64,000 bases of DNA from Pseudohongiella acticola (GTDB lineage Bacteria; Pseudomonadota; Gammaproteobacteria; Pseudomonadales; Pseudohongiellaceae), in the NCBI RefSeq assembly GCF_001758195.1, contig NZ_MASR01000001.1, positions 1,116,001 through 1,180,000 on the forward strand, read 5' to 3'. Position 1 is the stretch's first letter, and the number at the start of each line of letters is the position of its first letter. The position numbers and the translations under genes are program-made. This document shows positions 26,367-36,030 of the stretch, one piece after another. Under the pieces are notes generated by a model. The model saw only the letters and a program-made list of their open reading frames with translations, was not told the origin of the DNA and did no database searches.

Positions 26367-27650
26367 TCAGATTTCTGACCGCTGCCGACTCTTACCGGTC
26401 GAATCAAAGACTTCCCGATCAAACTCATTTTCCCAGTTCGCCACCGTTGTCGCCACGGACAGGTCACCGGTGATATTGACGCTGGTCCTGAGCATGTCCA
26501 GCGGGCGATCAAAGGGCAGTACAAACCCCACCACAACCGCAATCTGCTCCGGGCTGAGACCGATCGTGCCCATCACGGCCGCCATCAGGAATACCGACGC
26601 TCCGGGCACGGCCGCCGTGCCAATGGATACCATGGTCGTGGTCGCGGCTACCAGCAGATAGTCAATCAGACTCAGATCAACACCAAAAACCTGCGCTGCA
26701 AAAACAGACACCACACCAACGTAAATGGCTGAACCATCCATGTTGATGGTTGCACCCAGCGGCAACACCGTAGAAGCAACAGCCGGTCTAATGCCCAGAT
26801 TCTCTTCCGCCGCGGTCAGCGTCACCGGCAACGTCGCCATACTGGATGACGTGGAGAACGCCACCAGCATGGCGTTCTTGGCGCCCTTAAAGAATTTCAC
26901 CGGCGACAGACCCAGCACAAATTTCATGATGCTGCTGTGCACAACCACGGTGTGAAAAACCAGTGCCAGAATCACCGTCGCCGCCAGTGCCACGACATCC
27001 AGCAATGCCGCGACCCCCTGCGTGCCAGCCACCCAGGCAATCAGTGCGAACACCCCGAACGGGGCAAACTCCATGACCCAGTGCGTCAGCTTCAGCATGA
27101 CTTCAGCGCCAGCGTCCATGATGTCGGCCATGGGTTGGGCATTTTTGCCGACGACCAGAATCCCCATGCCGAAAATCACGGCAAAAAAGATGATCGCCAG
27201 CACATTACCTTCCGCCAGCGCCGCCACCGGGTTGGTTGGCACAATTGACATCATGCGCTCCCCGATGGGAATCGGCGCCTGAAGTTCGCCGGGCGTTGCT
27301 GCCGACAGGTCCACGCCCACACCGGGCTGAATGATCGCCGCCAGGGTCAGGCCAACGATAATGGCCACCAGTGTTGTGCCCATATAAATAGCCAGGGTCT
27401 TGATGCCCAGCGAGCCCAGTTTTTGCGGGTCCCCCATCGCCACAATGCCGGCGACGATGGTGATGAAGATCAGAGGCACCACCACCATCTGTATCAGACG
27501 GATAAACAGATCACCTATCCAGCGAATGGACTGGGCACCTTCACCCCAGAACGCGCCGACAATCACACCCAGAATCAGTGCCAGCACAATTCGTTTCCAC
27601 AAAGGTGTCGCAAACCATTTCTGAGTAACTGTTGTTGATGAACCCGCCAC
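26367..27650 (-). CDS. dicarboxylate/amino acid:cation symporter (DAACS)
   Basis: A 427-residue inner-membrane symporter of the GltP/DctA (SLC1) family that takes up glutamate, aspartate or C4-dicarboxylates with Na+ or H+. Seen: eight helices, the serine-rich re-entrant loop AFSTSSSMATLPVTL (about residue 275), the TM7 motif GATINMDGSAIYVGV (about 312), and the second re-entrant loop with GTAAVPGASVFLMAAV. The final motif FDRPLDMLRTSVNITGD has Asp and the Arg seen in acidic amino acid or dicarboxylate carriers. It stands alone, converging on the outer-membrane gene and diverging from the ferredoxin reductase gene. Substrate choice within the family is open. Confidence 0.95.
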   Translation of the reverse strand: MAGSSTTVTQKWFATPLWKRIVLALILGVIVGAFWGEGAQSIRWIGDLFIRLIQMVVVPLIFITIVAGIVAMGDPQKLGSLGIKTLAIYMGTTLVAIIVGLTLAAIIQPGVGVDLSAATPGELQAPIPIGERMMSIVPTNPVAALAEGNVLAIIFFAVIFGMGILVVGKNAQPMADIMDAGAEVMLKLTHWVMEFAPFGVFALIAWVAGTQGVAALLDVVALAATVILALVFHTVVVHSSIMKFVLGLSPVKFFKGAKNAMLVAFSTSSSMATLPVTLTAAEENLGIRPAVASTVLPLGATINMDGSAIYVGVVSVFAAQVFGVDLSLIDYLLVAATTTMVSIGTAAVPGASVFLMAAVMGTIGLSPEQIAVVVGFVLPFDRPLDMLRTSVNITGDLSVATTVANWENEFDREVFDSTGKSRQRSEI

Positions 27651-27794
27651 TGTTGTTGTCCTCTTGCTGGATTTTTATCGTTATCTGGCTTTATTTAGCG
27701 TTGCCGAACAGACTATCTAAAACCTTGACGAAGTGCCAATTATTTCCATTTGTGCGACAATGCCGCCTCTCTCGCGCATTGCAGGCAGGACTTC

Positions 27795-28541
27795 ATGACA
27801 GACTGGGTCAAAGGCGTGGTTGCGGCCAACACGCACTGGACAGACAATCTATTTTCGCTACGTATTCAGGCAGACATCGCACCTTTTACTGCGGGTCAGT
27901 ACACCAGCCTGGCGCTGGATATTGCTGGCGAGCGCGTGGCACAACCGTATTCGCTGCTCAGTGCGCCCGGCGCTCAACCGCTGGAGTTTTTCTTCTATAC
28001 CCAGCTTGAAGGTGACCTGTCACGCGCACTGTCGCGCAAAGTCGAGGGCGACACCGTCTGGGTGCAGCAGCAACCTGAAGGCACATTGACACTGACAGGC
28101 ATCACCGAATCCGGTAAAAACCTGTGCTTGATGGCGACCGGCACCGGCGTCGCGCCATTCATATCAATGCTGCAGACAGATCAGCCCTGGCAGCAGTTTG
28201 AACATGTGATCCTGGTGTACGCAGCGCGTCACTGGGCCGACTTCCAATATCAGGATCTTTTTACCGCGCTGCAAAAACGCTACCCGGACCGGTTCACCCT
28301 GCTGCCTTTCATCAGCCGTGAACAGATTGCCGGCACCCTGCAGGGGCATATACCTGACAAGTTGCGCTCAGGCGAACTGGAGCAGCAGCTGGGTCGTCAA
28401 TTTGATCCGGCCCATAGCCATGTCATGCTGTGCGGCAACCCGGGCATGGTCAAAGACGCCGTTGCTGTTCTGCAGGCACGCGGATTCAGCGATAATCGAC
28501 CAGGCCAGCCCGGTCAGCTGAGTTACGAAAGCTACTGGTAA
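27795..28541 (+). CDS. fpr: ferredoxin--NADP reductase
   Basis: A 248-residue FAD enzyme exchanging electrons between NADPH and ferredoxin or flavodoxin. It has FAD-binding QPYSLLSAPGAQ (about residue 56), the NADP-site LMATGTGVAPFISML (about 114), HVMLCGNPGMVKDAV near the end, and the short C-terminal tail LSYESYW typical of the bacterial subclass I enzymes. The ATG at 27795 has AGGA five bases upstream; the frame is open 45 bases further, without support. It is a single gene, 88 bases before the M16 peptidase. Confidence 0.92.
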   Translation: MTDWVKGVVAANTHWTDNLFSLRIQADIAPFTAGQYTSLALDIAGERVAQPYSLLSAPGAQPLEFFFYTQLEGDLSRALSRKVEGDTVWVQQQPEGTLTLTGITESGKNLCLMATGTGVAPFISMLQTDQPWQQFEHVILVYAARHWADFQYQDLFTALQKRYPDRFTLLPFISREQIAGTLQGHIPDKLRSGELEQQLGRQFDPAHSHVMLCGNPGMVKDAVAVLQARGFSDNRPGQPGQLSYESYW

Positions 28542-28629
28542 AACACTGAGGGTTATCTCAGCTCTGGATTTCTGCGCGAATTCCTATACATTAGGGCGTT
28601 GCCGCAGTTTCTATCCGGAGAGTTTTACC

Positions 28630-31600
28630 ATGGTCAATTCCGCATTCGCCGGCGCCTGCCGCCTGCTTCGCCGCCCTTACACTGGATTTTTCGTCGCATC
28701 GCTGATGCTGGCGGCCTGTTCACCCGATGCAACTTCTCCTGATTCAGCGCTCCCCGAGACAACGTCGTCGGAAAACAGCGCCACCGGTCAGCCTCAGCCT
28801 TCGTCAGGCTATACCCGGGTTTATCCGCCCAATGCCGATGACGCGCTCGACGCCCACATTTATGAACTGGATAACGGGCTTCGTGTGTACCTGACACAGA
28901 ATACCGAAGAACCGCGATTCTATGCCGAAATTGCCGTCCGCGCCGGCAGTAAGCAGGACCCTGAAAACGCGACCGGCCTGGCGCACTACCTGGAGCACCT
29001 GTTGTTCAAAGGCAACCAGTCTTTGGGCACGCTGGATTACAGCGCAGAGCAGCCCTATCTGGAACAAATTGAAGCCCTTTATCAAGAGCACTTCAGTGAA
29101 ACCGATGAGCAGCGCCGGGCCGAGATTTATGCGGAAATAAACCGGGTGTCGCAACTGGCTGCCATGTATGCCGTCCCCAACGAAATCGACACCCTGTATA
29201 ACAGCATGGGCGCCAGCGGCCTCAACGCGCATACCTGGCATGAAGAAACGGTATACAAGGTCAGCCTGCCCGCCAATCGTTTAAAGCAATGGGCCGCGAT
29301 TGAGGCAGACCGTTTTGTCAATCCGGTGTTCAGAATGTTTCACACCGAGCTGGAAGTGGTTTACGAGGAAAAGAACCGGACGCTGGACAACCGCGATCGC
29401 ATCTCCTATTACGCGCTGGCGGACCTGCTTTACAAAAACCACCCTTACGGCCAGCAGTCCACCATCGGTGACGCCGACCACCTGAAAAACCCGTCTCTGG
29501 TCTATATTCAGGAATATTTTGATACCTGGTATGTGCCCAACAATATGGCCATTTTTATCAGTGGCGATATCGACATCGAAGACACCTTGCAGGTGATCAG
29601 TGACGAATTCTCGGACTGGGAACCCGGCCCGCTGCCACCGCAACAGACATGGCAGGAAGACCCGATCAACGCTATTGAGCGCGTTACCGTGACCTATCCC
29701 GGCCAGGAAGAGGTGCAGATGGCATTTCGCACTGTGCCCAACGGGCATCCTGATCAGGAAGCACTGATGCTGCTGGACATGATACTGGACAACCGCACAG
29801 CAGGCCTCATCAACCTGAATCTGAACCAGCGCCAGCGTGTGCTGGCAGCTGGCTCGTCACCCGAATTCCTCAACGACTATGGCTCACAACGATTGTGGGG
29901 CGTACCCCGGGAAGACCAGACGCTGGAAGACGTGGAGGCCCTGCTGCTTGAACAACTGGCCATCATCAAACGTGGTGAATTTGAGGACTGGATTCTGCCC
30001 GCCATTCTTAATGATTTCCGGCGTATGAACATGCGCGCGCTGGAGTCCAACACCGCCCGTGTTGCCGACATGCGCGCAGCATTCCTCAGCGACAGTGACT
30101 GGGAATACCACATCAACCAGATGGCGCGACTGGAAGCGGTCACCCGCGACGACATCGTTGAGGTAGCCAACCGGTACTTCGACGATAACAGCTATGTCGC
30201 CGTGCACCGCGTCGACGGGCCCGCCGTCATCCCGCCAGTGGACAAACCGCAGATTGATCCGGTAGAAATTGACCCGAGCCGCCAGTCACAGTTCGCCGCG
30301 CAGATCCTGGCCATGCCATATGAACAAATCGAACCCACTTTTCTTGAGGCAGGTCGTGACTATCAGCTTAGCGAATACGCGCCCAATGTCCCGCTTTATT
30401 ATGCCCGCAACCCGCTCAACGAATTGTTCACGTTCAGCATCAGCATTGACGTCGGTACTGAAGAGAACGACCTGCTGAGTCTGGCCGGCGCACTCATGGG
30501 CAAGGCGGGAACCGAAAACCTGTCCGCAGAAGAACTGCAAAAGGAGTGGTACCGACTGGGCAGTGATTTTGGACTGAGCAGCAGTGCCAATGAAACCAGC
30601 ATTGCCATTACCGGTCTGGACTCACAGTTTGAAGCAACTCTGGCACTGATGCTGGAACTGATCAGCGCGCCACGCGCTGAAGAAGAAACCTTTGCCGATC
30701 TGAAGGCGACGATTCTGCAGGCCCGCCGCGAGCAAAAGGAAGATCCAGGCGCAATCAGCCGGGCCCTGTATCTGTATAATCGCTACGGTGATGACTCTCC
30801 CATGCTGCAGGCGATGAGCAGCGATGCTATTGCGGCAGTCGATCTCGACGAGCTGACTGCCCTGATCAGCAGCCTGCAACAGTATCAGCATCGCATCAGT
30901 TACACCGGGTCAATGCCACTGGAGCGCGTCACCGCCATTCTGCGTGAGCACCATCAGCCCGCTGACGATCTGCTGGAACCACCGGCCTACGAATACCGTC
31001 GCGCGCGTCAGGTCGCTGACAATGAAATCTTTGTCATTCATCGGGAAACGGCACAGGCGCAAGTACGCCTCGAATTCCCCGACGGCACCTATGAGGAAGA
31101 TCTGGTGGTACCGTCTTCGGTTTACAACAGTTATTTTGGCACCAGCATGTCCAGTGTCGTATTTCAGGAATTGCGCGAGGCTCGCGCCCTCGCCTATTCT
31201 GCCGGCGCCAGCTATTCGCAGGGCAGCCGGCCGGAGGCACAGACCATGGTGTTGGGCGCCATCGGTTCACAGAACGACAAGGCGGTGGAAGCCACGGCCG
31301 CTTTTGTTGACCTGTTCGACAATATGCCGCGCTCGAGCGACCGGTTCGAGGACGCGGTCAATGCTCAGCTTAACCGTTACCGCACCTCCACCATCGGTTT
31401 CCGGCAGATCCCTGGGACCGTCTATGCCTGGCAGCAACTTGGACTCGACGGCGACCCACGTCAGCAGCGCTTTGCCCGTTTGCAGGAGATGACACTGGAA
31501 GAACTGCTGCAGTTTCAGCAGACCCATGTTGCCGGCCGTGCCAAGCTGATATCCATTGTCGGTGACACCAGCCGCATCGACATGGACGCACTGGCGGAAC

Positions 31601-31647
31601 TGGGCACCATTCGTGAACTGACAGTCGCTGACGTTTTTGTGGAGTAG
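28630..31647 (+). CDS. M16-family zinc peptidase, lipoprotein
   Basis: A 1005-residue double-length (pitrilysin/PqqL-like) metalloprotease. The signal SLMLAAC30 is a good lipobox, followed by a Ser/Thr/Pro-rich linker (about 31-66), so it is anchored on the periplasmic side of a membrane. The N-terminal M16 domain has the inverted zinc motif H119-Y-L-E122-H123 and the downstream Glu ligand in TELEVVYEEKNRT. The usual second-half M16 domain starts near residue 570 (YYARNPLNELFTFSISIDVG) and lacks the zinc motif. The ABC ATPase gene follows after four bases, making this the first gene of a packed run. It may process the substrate of the exporter next door. Confidence 0.92.
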   Translation: MVNSAFAGACRLLRRPYTGFFVASLMLAACSPDATSPDSALPETTSSENSATGQPQPSSGYTRVYPPNADDALDAHIYELDNGLRVYLTQNTEEPRFYAEIAVRAGSKQDPENATGLAHYLEHLLFKGNQSLGTLDYSAEQPYLEQIEALYQEHFSETDEQRRAEIYAEINRVSQLAAMYAVPNEIDTLYNSMGASGLNAHTWHEETVYKVSLPANRLKQWAAIEADRFVNPVFRMFHTELEVVYEEKNRTLDNRDRISYYALADLLYKNHPYGQQSTIGDADHLKNPSLVYIQEYFDTWYVPNNMAIFISGDIDIEDTLQVISDEFSDWEPGPLPPQQTWQEDPINAIERVTVTYPGQEEVQMAFRTVPNGHPDQEALMLLDMILDNRTAGLINLNLNQRQRVLAAGSSPEFLNDYGSQRLWGVPREDQTLEDVEALLLEQLAIIKRGEFEDWILPAILNDFRRMNMRALESNTARVADMRAAFLSDSDWEYHINQMARLEAVTRDDIVEVANRYFDDNSYVAVHRVDGPAVIPPVDKPQIDPVEIDPSRQSQFAAQILAMPYEQIEPTFLEAGRDYQLSEYAPNVPLYYARNPLNELFTFSISIDVGTEENDLLSLAGALMGKAGTENLSAEELQKEWYRLGSDFGLSSSANETSIAITGLDSQFEATLALMLELISAPRAEEETFADLKATILQARREQKEDPGAISRALYLYNRYGDDSPMLQAMSSDAIAAVDLDELTALISSLQQYQHRISYTGSMPLERVTAILREHHQPADDLLEPPAYEYRRARQVADNEIFVIHRETAQAQVRLEFPDGTYEEDLVVPSSVYNSYFGTSMSSVVFQELREARALAYSAGASYSQGSRPEAQTMVLGAIGSQNDKAVEATAAFVDLFDNMPRSSDRFEDAVNAQLNRYRTSTIGFRQIPGTVYAWQQLGLDGDPRQQRFARLQEMTLEELLQFQQTHVAGRAKLISIVGDTSRIDMDALAELGTIRELTVADVFVE

Positions 31648-31651
31648 CACC

Positions 31652-32584
31652 ATGACAGGTGCGGGAACAATCGAGCAGGTGTTGTCCATTGCCGCGCTGG
31701 AAAAGCGTTATGGCAACACCCGTGTGCTGGCACAACTGGACCTCACCGTGCAGCGCGGCGCCATACACGGACTGGTCGGACTCAATGGCTCCGGCAAAAC
31801 CACAACCCTGGAGTGTGTGCTGGGCATGCAGACTTTCCAGGCCGGTGAACTGACGGTGTTGGGCCGGGCGCCGTCCAGGCTCTGGCAGGGTCGCGGTGAT
31901 GTTGTCGGCATTTTTGATGCGCCCAGCCTGCACCCCACGCTCACAGTACGTCAGGTACTTGAGCACGCCCGACTGATCTGCGGACAGCCCGTTCGCAGTC
32001 CGGCCGAGGTTGAGACACTGCTGGGCATCAGCCGCTACAGCAACTACAAAATAAAGCAGCTGTCGCTTGGTAACCGGCGACGCGCCTCTATTGCGCAGGC
32101 GCTTATTGGCCAGCCCGAGTTTATTGTGCTTGATGAACCGTTTAACGGTCTGGATGCCGGCGGCGTTGATGATGTGCTGGCGCTGATCCGACAGTTAAAT
32201 CTGCAACATGGCACGACCTTTCTGTTATCCAGTCATCAGCTCGCCTACCTTGAAAATATCTGCACCGATTTTGCCATTCTGCATCAGGGTCATATCGCGT
32301 TGAACGGCAGTGTCGACACCCTGTTCCGGGACCAGCACACACAGCTCAATGTTCGCTGCGATCAGTCAGCAAAAGCCTGCGCCCTGCTCACCGCGATGAG
32401 TGGCATCAGCTCCGTCACCAGCGCCGGCCCGGACGAGGACGCCCTGCTCACACTGACACTGGACAATATCGATGCAGCAACCATCAATAGCGCGCTGGTG
32501 CATGCTGGCATTGCCGTGGCCGGGCTTGAACTACAGAAGCCAAGCCTGGCCCAGCTCTTCCATAACATTGTGGAGACACACTGA
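31652..32584 (+). CDS. ABC transporter ATP-binding protein
   Basis: A 310-residue ATPase of the ABC-2 (NatA/CcmA-like) type that powers the permease encoded next. Walker A is GLNGSGKTT (residues 43-51), the signature is LSLGNRRRA (137-145), Walker B is FIVLDEPFNGLD (157-168), and the H-loop is LLSSHQ. After residue 230 there is an extra C-terminal domain of the type found in ABC-2 exporters. The ATG at 31652 is preferred to the GTG at 31637; GTGGAG lies just upstream. Its stop overlaps the permease start (TGATG). Confidence 0.93.
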   Translation: MTGAGTIEQVLSIAALEKRYGNTRVLAQLDLTVQRGAIHGLVGLNGSGKTTTLECVLGMQTFQAGELTVLGRAPSRLWQGRGDVVGIFDAPSLHPTLTVRQVLEHARLICGQPVRSPAEVETLLGISRYSNYKIKQLSLGNRRRASIAQALIGQPEFIVLDEPFNGLDAGGVDDVLALIRQLNLQHGTTFLLSSHQLAYLENICTDFAILHQGHIALNGSVDTLFRDQHTQLNVRCDQSAKACALLTAMSGISSVTSAGPDEDALLTLTLDNIDAATINSALVHAGIAVAGLELQKPSLAQLFHNIVETH

Positions 32585-33444
32585 TGGAAGGGTTTGTCAC
32601 TGCATTAAAAGCCGAACTGTATGTTGCCCTGCGCAGTAACTCCACGCGTCTGGTGGTATTGCTGCCGGCCATTATCAGCAGCCTGCAACTGCTGCTGGTG
32701 AGTTTTCGCAACGCCGGTGAACAGGCGCGCGATGCCGTATCCAATCAGGGATTCAGTCAGGACCTGGTGGAAGGCGCGGATGCCTGGGGCGCCCTGGTGG
32801 ACGCCATGTCGACCGGGTTGACGCTAATCGGGCTGATACTGGTTGCCTATGCCGCATGGAGTTTTGCTGGCGACAAGGACAGCGGCGCACTGCGGCACTT
32901 GCTGATCCGCCGCGTCAGTCGACGGGCATTGGTTGCTGCCAAACTGGTCAATGCCCATATCGTCGGGATACTGTCAGTGATGCTGATGCTGGGTGTCGCT
33001 GCACTGATCGCCAGTGTACTGTGGGATTTTGGTCCTGTGGTCGAAGATGGTTATGAGCTAATAGGCACGCAGGAAATCCACAATGAGATACGCCTGGGCC
33101 TGATACTGGCGCTGATACCGCTGCCTGCCGCCATCGCACTGGGTACGCTGATTTCGGTGAGCACACAGAATGCCACACAGGCGATCACGGCCGCGCTCGG
33201 TCTGACGCTGGCACTGGATATTTTCAAAGGGCTGATGGGGAATTTTTCCGCCTATCTGTATGTCAACTATCAGGCGTCGTTACTCAATGAGTCTTATTTG
33301 AATGATGTCAGTCGTCTGGTGCGCGGTTTTTCAGACGTCCTGATCGACCCGTCGGCATTGCAGCTCAATCAGTGGGCACCGTGGCCACAAATGCTGGCAT
33401 TGATAATCGCCAGTCTTATTATTGTGCAGTATCGGAAATTGTGA
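32584..33444 (+). CDS. ABC-2 type permease
   Basis: A 286-residue inner-membrane protein with about six hydrophobic segments (about 22-40, 75-95, 122-145, 170-190, 200-220 and 262-283). The cytoplasmic signature DKDSGALRHLLIRRVSRRALVAAKL (residues about 100-124, first 20 shown matter) is the coupling element of ABC-2/NosY-like permeases after the second helix. One permease and one ATPase form a dimeric exporter. Substrate is unknown; the neighbours are a peptidase, a PDZ protein and secreted repeat proteins. Confidence 0.88.
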   Translation: MEGFVTALKAELYVALRSNSTRLVVLLPAIISSLQLLLVSFRNAGEQARDAVSNQGFSQDLVEGADAWGALVDAMSTGLTLIGLILVAYAAWSFAGDKDSGALRHLLIRRVSRRALVAAKLVNAHIVGILSVMLMLGVAALIASVLWDFGPVVEDGYELIGTQEIHNEIRLGLILALIPLPAAIALGTLISVSTQNATQAITAALGLTLALDIFKGLMGNFSAYLYVNYQASLLNESYLNDVSRLVRGFSDVLIDPSALQLNQWAPWPQMLALIIASLIIVQYRKL

Positions 33445-33455
33445 CGGAGTCAGGC

Positions 33456-34439
33456 ATGCACTCCAGGATAGCAACAGGTCATTATATGGCACTAAAACTC
33501 AGCACATTCATCGTTTGCCTCGCCACATTGACTGCCTGCGTCAGCTTTGAACCCAGACAGCGAGTGCCAACGCTGTCACTGTCACCCAATAACGTCATGC
33601 TGGCAGACAACAACGGCGCTGCGCAGACACCCGGCGTCAGCTTCGGTTTGACCGGGGGGATCAACGAGTCCGACTCACTGACCAACATCAGCGTGCTGCC
33701 AGGCATCCGGGTTCGCGCAGTTGCACCTGGCGGCGCTGCCGAACGTGCCGGCATTCGTGCCGGCGATGTCATTCTCAGCATTGATGGCGCCGACAGTAAC
33801 CACCCCGATGTGCTGGATGCGCTGGCATTACAGACCTCAGAGGCACGCCAGTTTGCGTTCGAAGTCAGGCGCAATACCACGGTGTTCATGGCTTCAGTAG
33901 GAGTAACGCCGGTGATAGCGCAACAGGCTGCTCCCATTGAGCTGTACCGGGCCGACCCGGTGCTTCTGCGCGCCGGTTTCAGTACCGAGCTGTTGCAGGA
34001 TTCAGACGGCAAGCGCGTGTCCGGTGCCCGCGTCGTGCGCCGATTTGATGACAGCCCGCTGATGGAGGCTGGCATCCGTGTCGACGACATCATTCTGACG
34101 CTGGATGACACCCGCATTGAGTCTGCCCAGGGCCTGGTCGATTCGCTGACACAACAGTATGCCCCGGGCGAGAGCGTCACGCTTGGCGTAAGCCGGAACA
34201 ACGCAGTGCAATACCAACGTGTCGATCTGTGGCACCCGGGGCGCAAATTGAGCCAGCTTAGCCTGTGGCCGCTGTTCAATTATCAATCCACACTTAGCCC
34301 GGACCAGACCCGGTTCAGCCTTGGCGATCTGATCCTGTTCTCCGTGTTTTCATATCAACGTACCGGCGCTGAGCGCGAAATCAGTATCCTCGGATTGTTC
34401 CGCACGGCCAGTGACTATGGTGAACTGATTGAAGATTGA
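33456..34439 (+). CDS. lipoprotein with two PDZ domains
   Basis: A 327-residue lipoprotein. The signal ends with lipobox L-T-A-C28. Two PDZ domains follow: the first around VRAVAPGGAAERAGIRAGDV (about residues 98-160) and the second around ARVVRRFDDSPLMEAGIRVDD (about 205-265). No protease triad is visible, so it is an adaptor rather than a DegP-type enzyme. It may recognise C-terminal tails of a partner, such as the M16 peptidase or the repeat proteins. The ATG at 33456 has ACGGAGT upstream; another ATG at 33486 would also leave a signal peptide. The stop is one base before the next start. Confidence 0.85.
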   Translation: MHSRIATGHYMALKLSTFIVCLATLTACVSFEPRQRVPTLSLSPNNVMLADNNGAAQTPGVSFGLTGGINESDSLTNISVLPGIRVRAVAPGGAAERAGIRAGDVILSIDGADSNHPDVLDALALQTSEARQFAFEVRRNTTVFMASVGVTPVIAQQAAPIELYRADPVLLRAGFSTELLQDSDGKRVSGARVVRRFDDSPLMEAGIRVDDIILTLDDTRIESAQGLVDSLTQQYAPGESVTLGVSRNNAVQYQRVDLWHPGRKLSQLSLWPLFNYQSTLSPDQTRFSLGDLILFSVFSYQRTGAEREISILGLFRTASDYGELIED

Positions 34440-34440
34440 G

Positions 34441-36030
34441 ATGCGTCGTCGATCGCAAACATTGTCAGCCCTGGCATTAAAGGCCGGTTTTGTTTTGACC
34501 GGTTTCGTTCTGAGCGGACCCAACGTCCTGGCTCAGCAAACTTCGGGACAGATCAATTACATTGCATCCGAAATGCCAGCACCTGAATGGCCCAATCAGG
34601 TAGCGATGGCCGACCTCAATGGCGACGGCCGCGAGGACCTGATACTGCCGCAATGGACACCTGGCGCTGGCCGCCAATTGCTGGTTTTTCTGCAACAAAG
34701 CAATAACCGATTTCTTGCACAGCCATCAAGTTACATTGCCATCGTTCCGGAAATAGTGGCGGTCAGTTTTGCCGACATTCGTCCCGAACCCGGCACCGAG
34801 TTGCTGCTGTTTACCGGTACCAGTGTATTCAGCCTGTCATCTGCCATCGATGGTTACAGTGGCAATATTCGACGCCTGTTCGACTGGCCTCTGATTGCTG
34901 CCATTCCGGATCGAAGGGGCATTGAATTTTTGCCACCGCCTGTTGACGTCACTGGCGATGGCCACATTGACCTGCTACTGCCCGGCCCGGAAGATTATGG
35001 TGTGTTCGAGGGTGGCCCTGATGAACAGTTCAACCTTAAGCATCGCTTTAGCACCGTCAATGCAGATCTGGCCCCGTCTGAATTGCCCAACAGCGGAGGC
35101 CGCTTTTCCACACAGGTACAGTTCAACCGGCAGGACGGGCTGGTTGTGAGGATCAACGCACGCCCCAACACCGCGTTTGAAAACTTTCTCGATGCTGCCA
35201 GCAACGACGACAGCCGCGTGTTACTTGACCGCAGTGTCTGGCAACCACCTGCTGTGTTCAGCGCCATCACCGGCCCCGACAGCAACGACATTGTTTACCT
35301 GAACATCGGCAACGACCTTCGTGGCCAGATTAATGTGTTGTCCGGCAACAACGCTGGCACATTCAATACCCTGCCAGACTGGCAAGGCCCCATCGACATG
35401 GAAGGCGAGATACGGCTACAGGACATAAATGGTGACGGCATCTCCGATGTGATGCGTGTTGTTGAAGAAAACAATGACTGGACCGTCTACTTTTACCTGA
35501 ATCGCGACGGGCGTTATACGTTCGATCAGCCCGATCAGGTCATGCGTTTCAGTGGCTACGACCTGCAGGTCGACGTCAGCGACATCCTGAATGACGGTCA
35601 CCCGGTGCTCAGTGTCAGTTTCTATACCATCCCGGTGGTCAATGCCATCCGCAATACCAGCATTGTTCGCACCCAGTTGTTATATGGCAACAATCGCAAT
35701 CGCGATCAGTACCGTTTCAACAGCCGACCCGACTTCAGTCTGGAAGAACGTTTTTCCGCCAGCAGCATTCGCGGTCTGTCCAGCCCCATCATCCTGAACA
35801 CCGACCTTGACGGCGATGGACACAAGGACGCCCTGGCACTGAACAGCGATGGCACACTCACTGCAACATCAATCAATAATTCCCTGCAATTTGCCAGCGA
35901 GCCTTTCTGGCAATACGTACCGCAGCGCACCATTACCGGTTTCAGCGTACAGGATCTGAACAAGGACGGACGGCCCGACCTGCTGCTGAACCACTCCAAT
36001 ACCATCACAGCCCTGGTGTCATCTCCATGA
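34441..36030 (+). CDS. secreted FG-GAP/VCBS repeat protein A
   Basis: A 529-residue exported protein with a signal peptide ending near VLAQQ (residue 32). It contains at least six calcium-binding DxDxDG-like blade motifs: MADLNGDGREDLIL, VDVTGDGHIDLLLPG, LQDINGDGISDVMRV, VSDILNDGHPVLSV, NTDLDGDGHKDALAL and VQDLNKDGRPDLLLN. These are typical of integrin-like FG-GAP beta-propellers that bind ligands or polymers outside the cell. No enzyme domain is seen. The ATG at 34441 follows the PDZ gene stop directly, and its own stop overlaps the next start (ATGA). Confidence 0.85.
   Translation: MRRRSQTLSALALKAGFVLTGFVLSGPNVLAQQTSGQINYIASEMPAPEWPNQVAMADLNGDGREDLILPQWTPGAGRQLLVFLQQSNNRFLAQPSSYIAIVPEIVAVSFADIRPEPGTELLLFTGTSVFSLSSAIDGYSGNIRRLFDWPLIAAIPDRRGIEFLPPPVDVTGDGHIDLLLPGPEDYGVFEGGPDEQFNLKHRFSTVNADLAPSELPNSGGRFSTQVQFNRQDGLVVRINARPNTAFENFLDAASNDDSRVLLDRSVWQPPAVFSAITGPDSNDIVYLNIGNDLRGQINVLSGNNAGTFNTLPDWQGPIDMEGEIRLQDINGDGISDVMRVVEENNDWTVYFYLNRDGRYTFDQPDQVMRFSGYDLQVDVSDILNDGHPVLSVSFYTIPVVNAIRNTSIVRTQLLYGNNRNRDQYRFNSRPDFSLEERFSASSIRGLSSPIILNTDLDGDGHKDALALNSDGTLTATSINNSLQFASEPFWQYVPQRTITGFSVQDLNKDGRPDLLLNHSNTITALVSSP

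Noticed and set aside
28546-28565. Small hairpin CTGAG/CTCAG after the ferredoxin reductase gene
   Set aside because: Five base pairs without a T tract; not distinguishable from chance.
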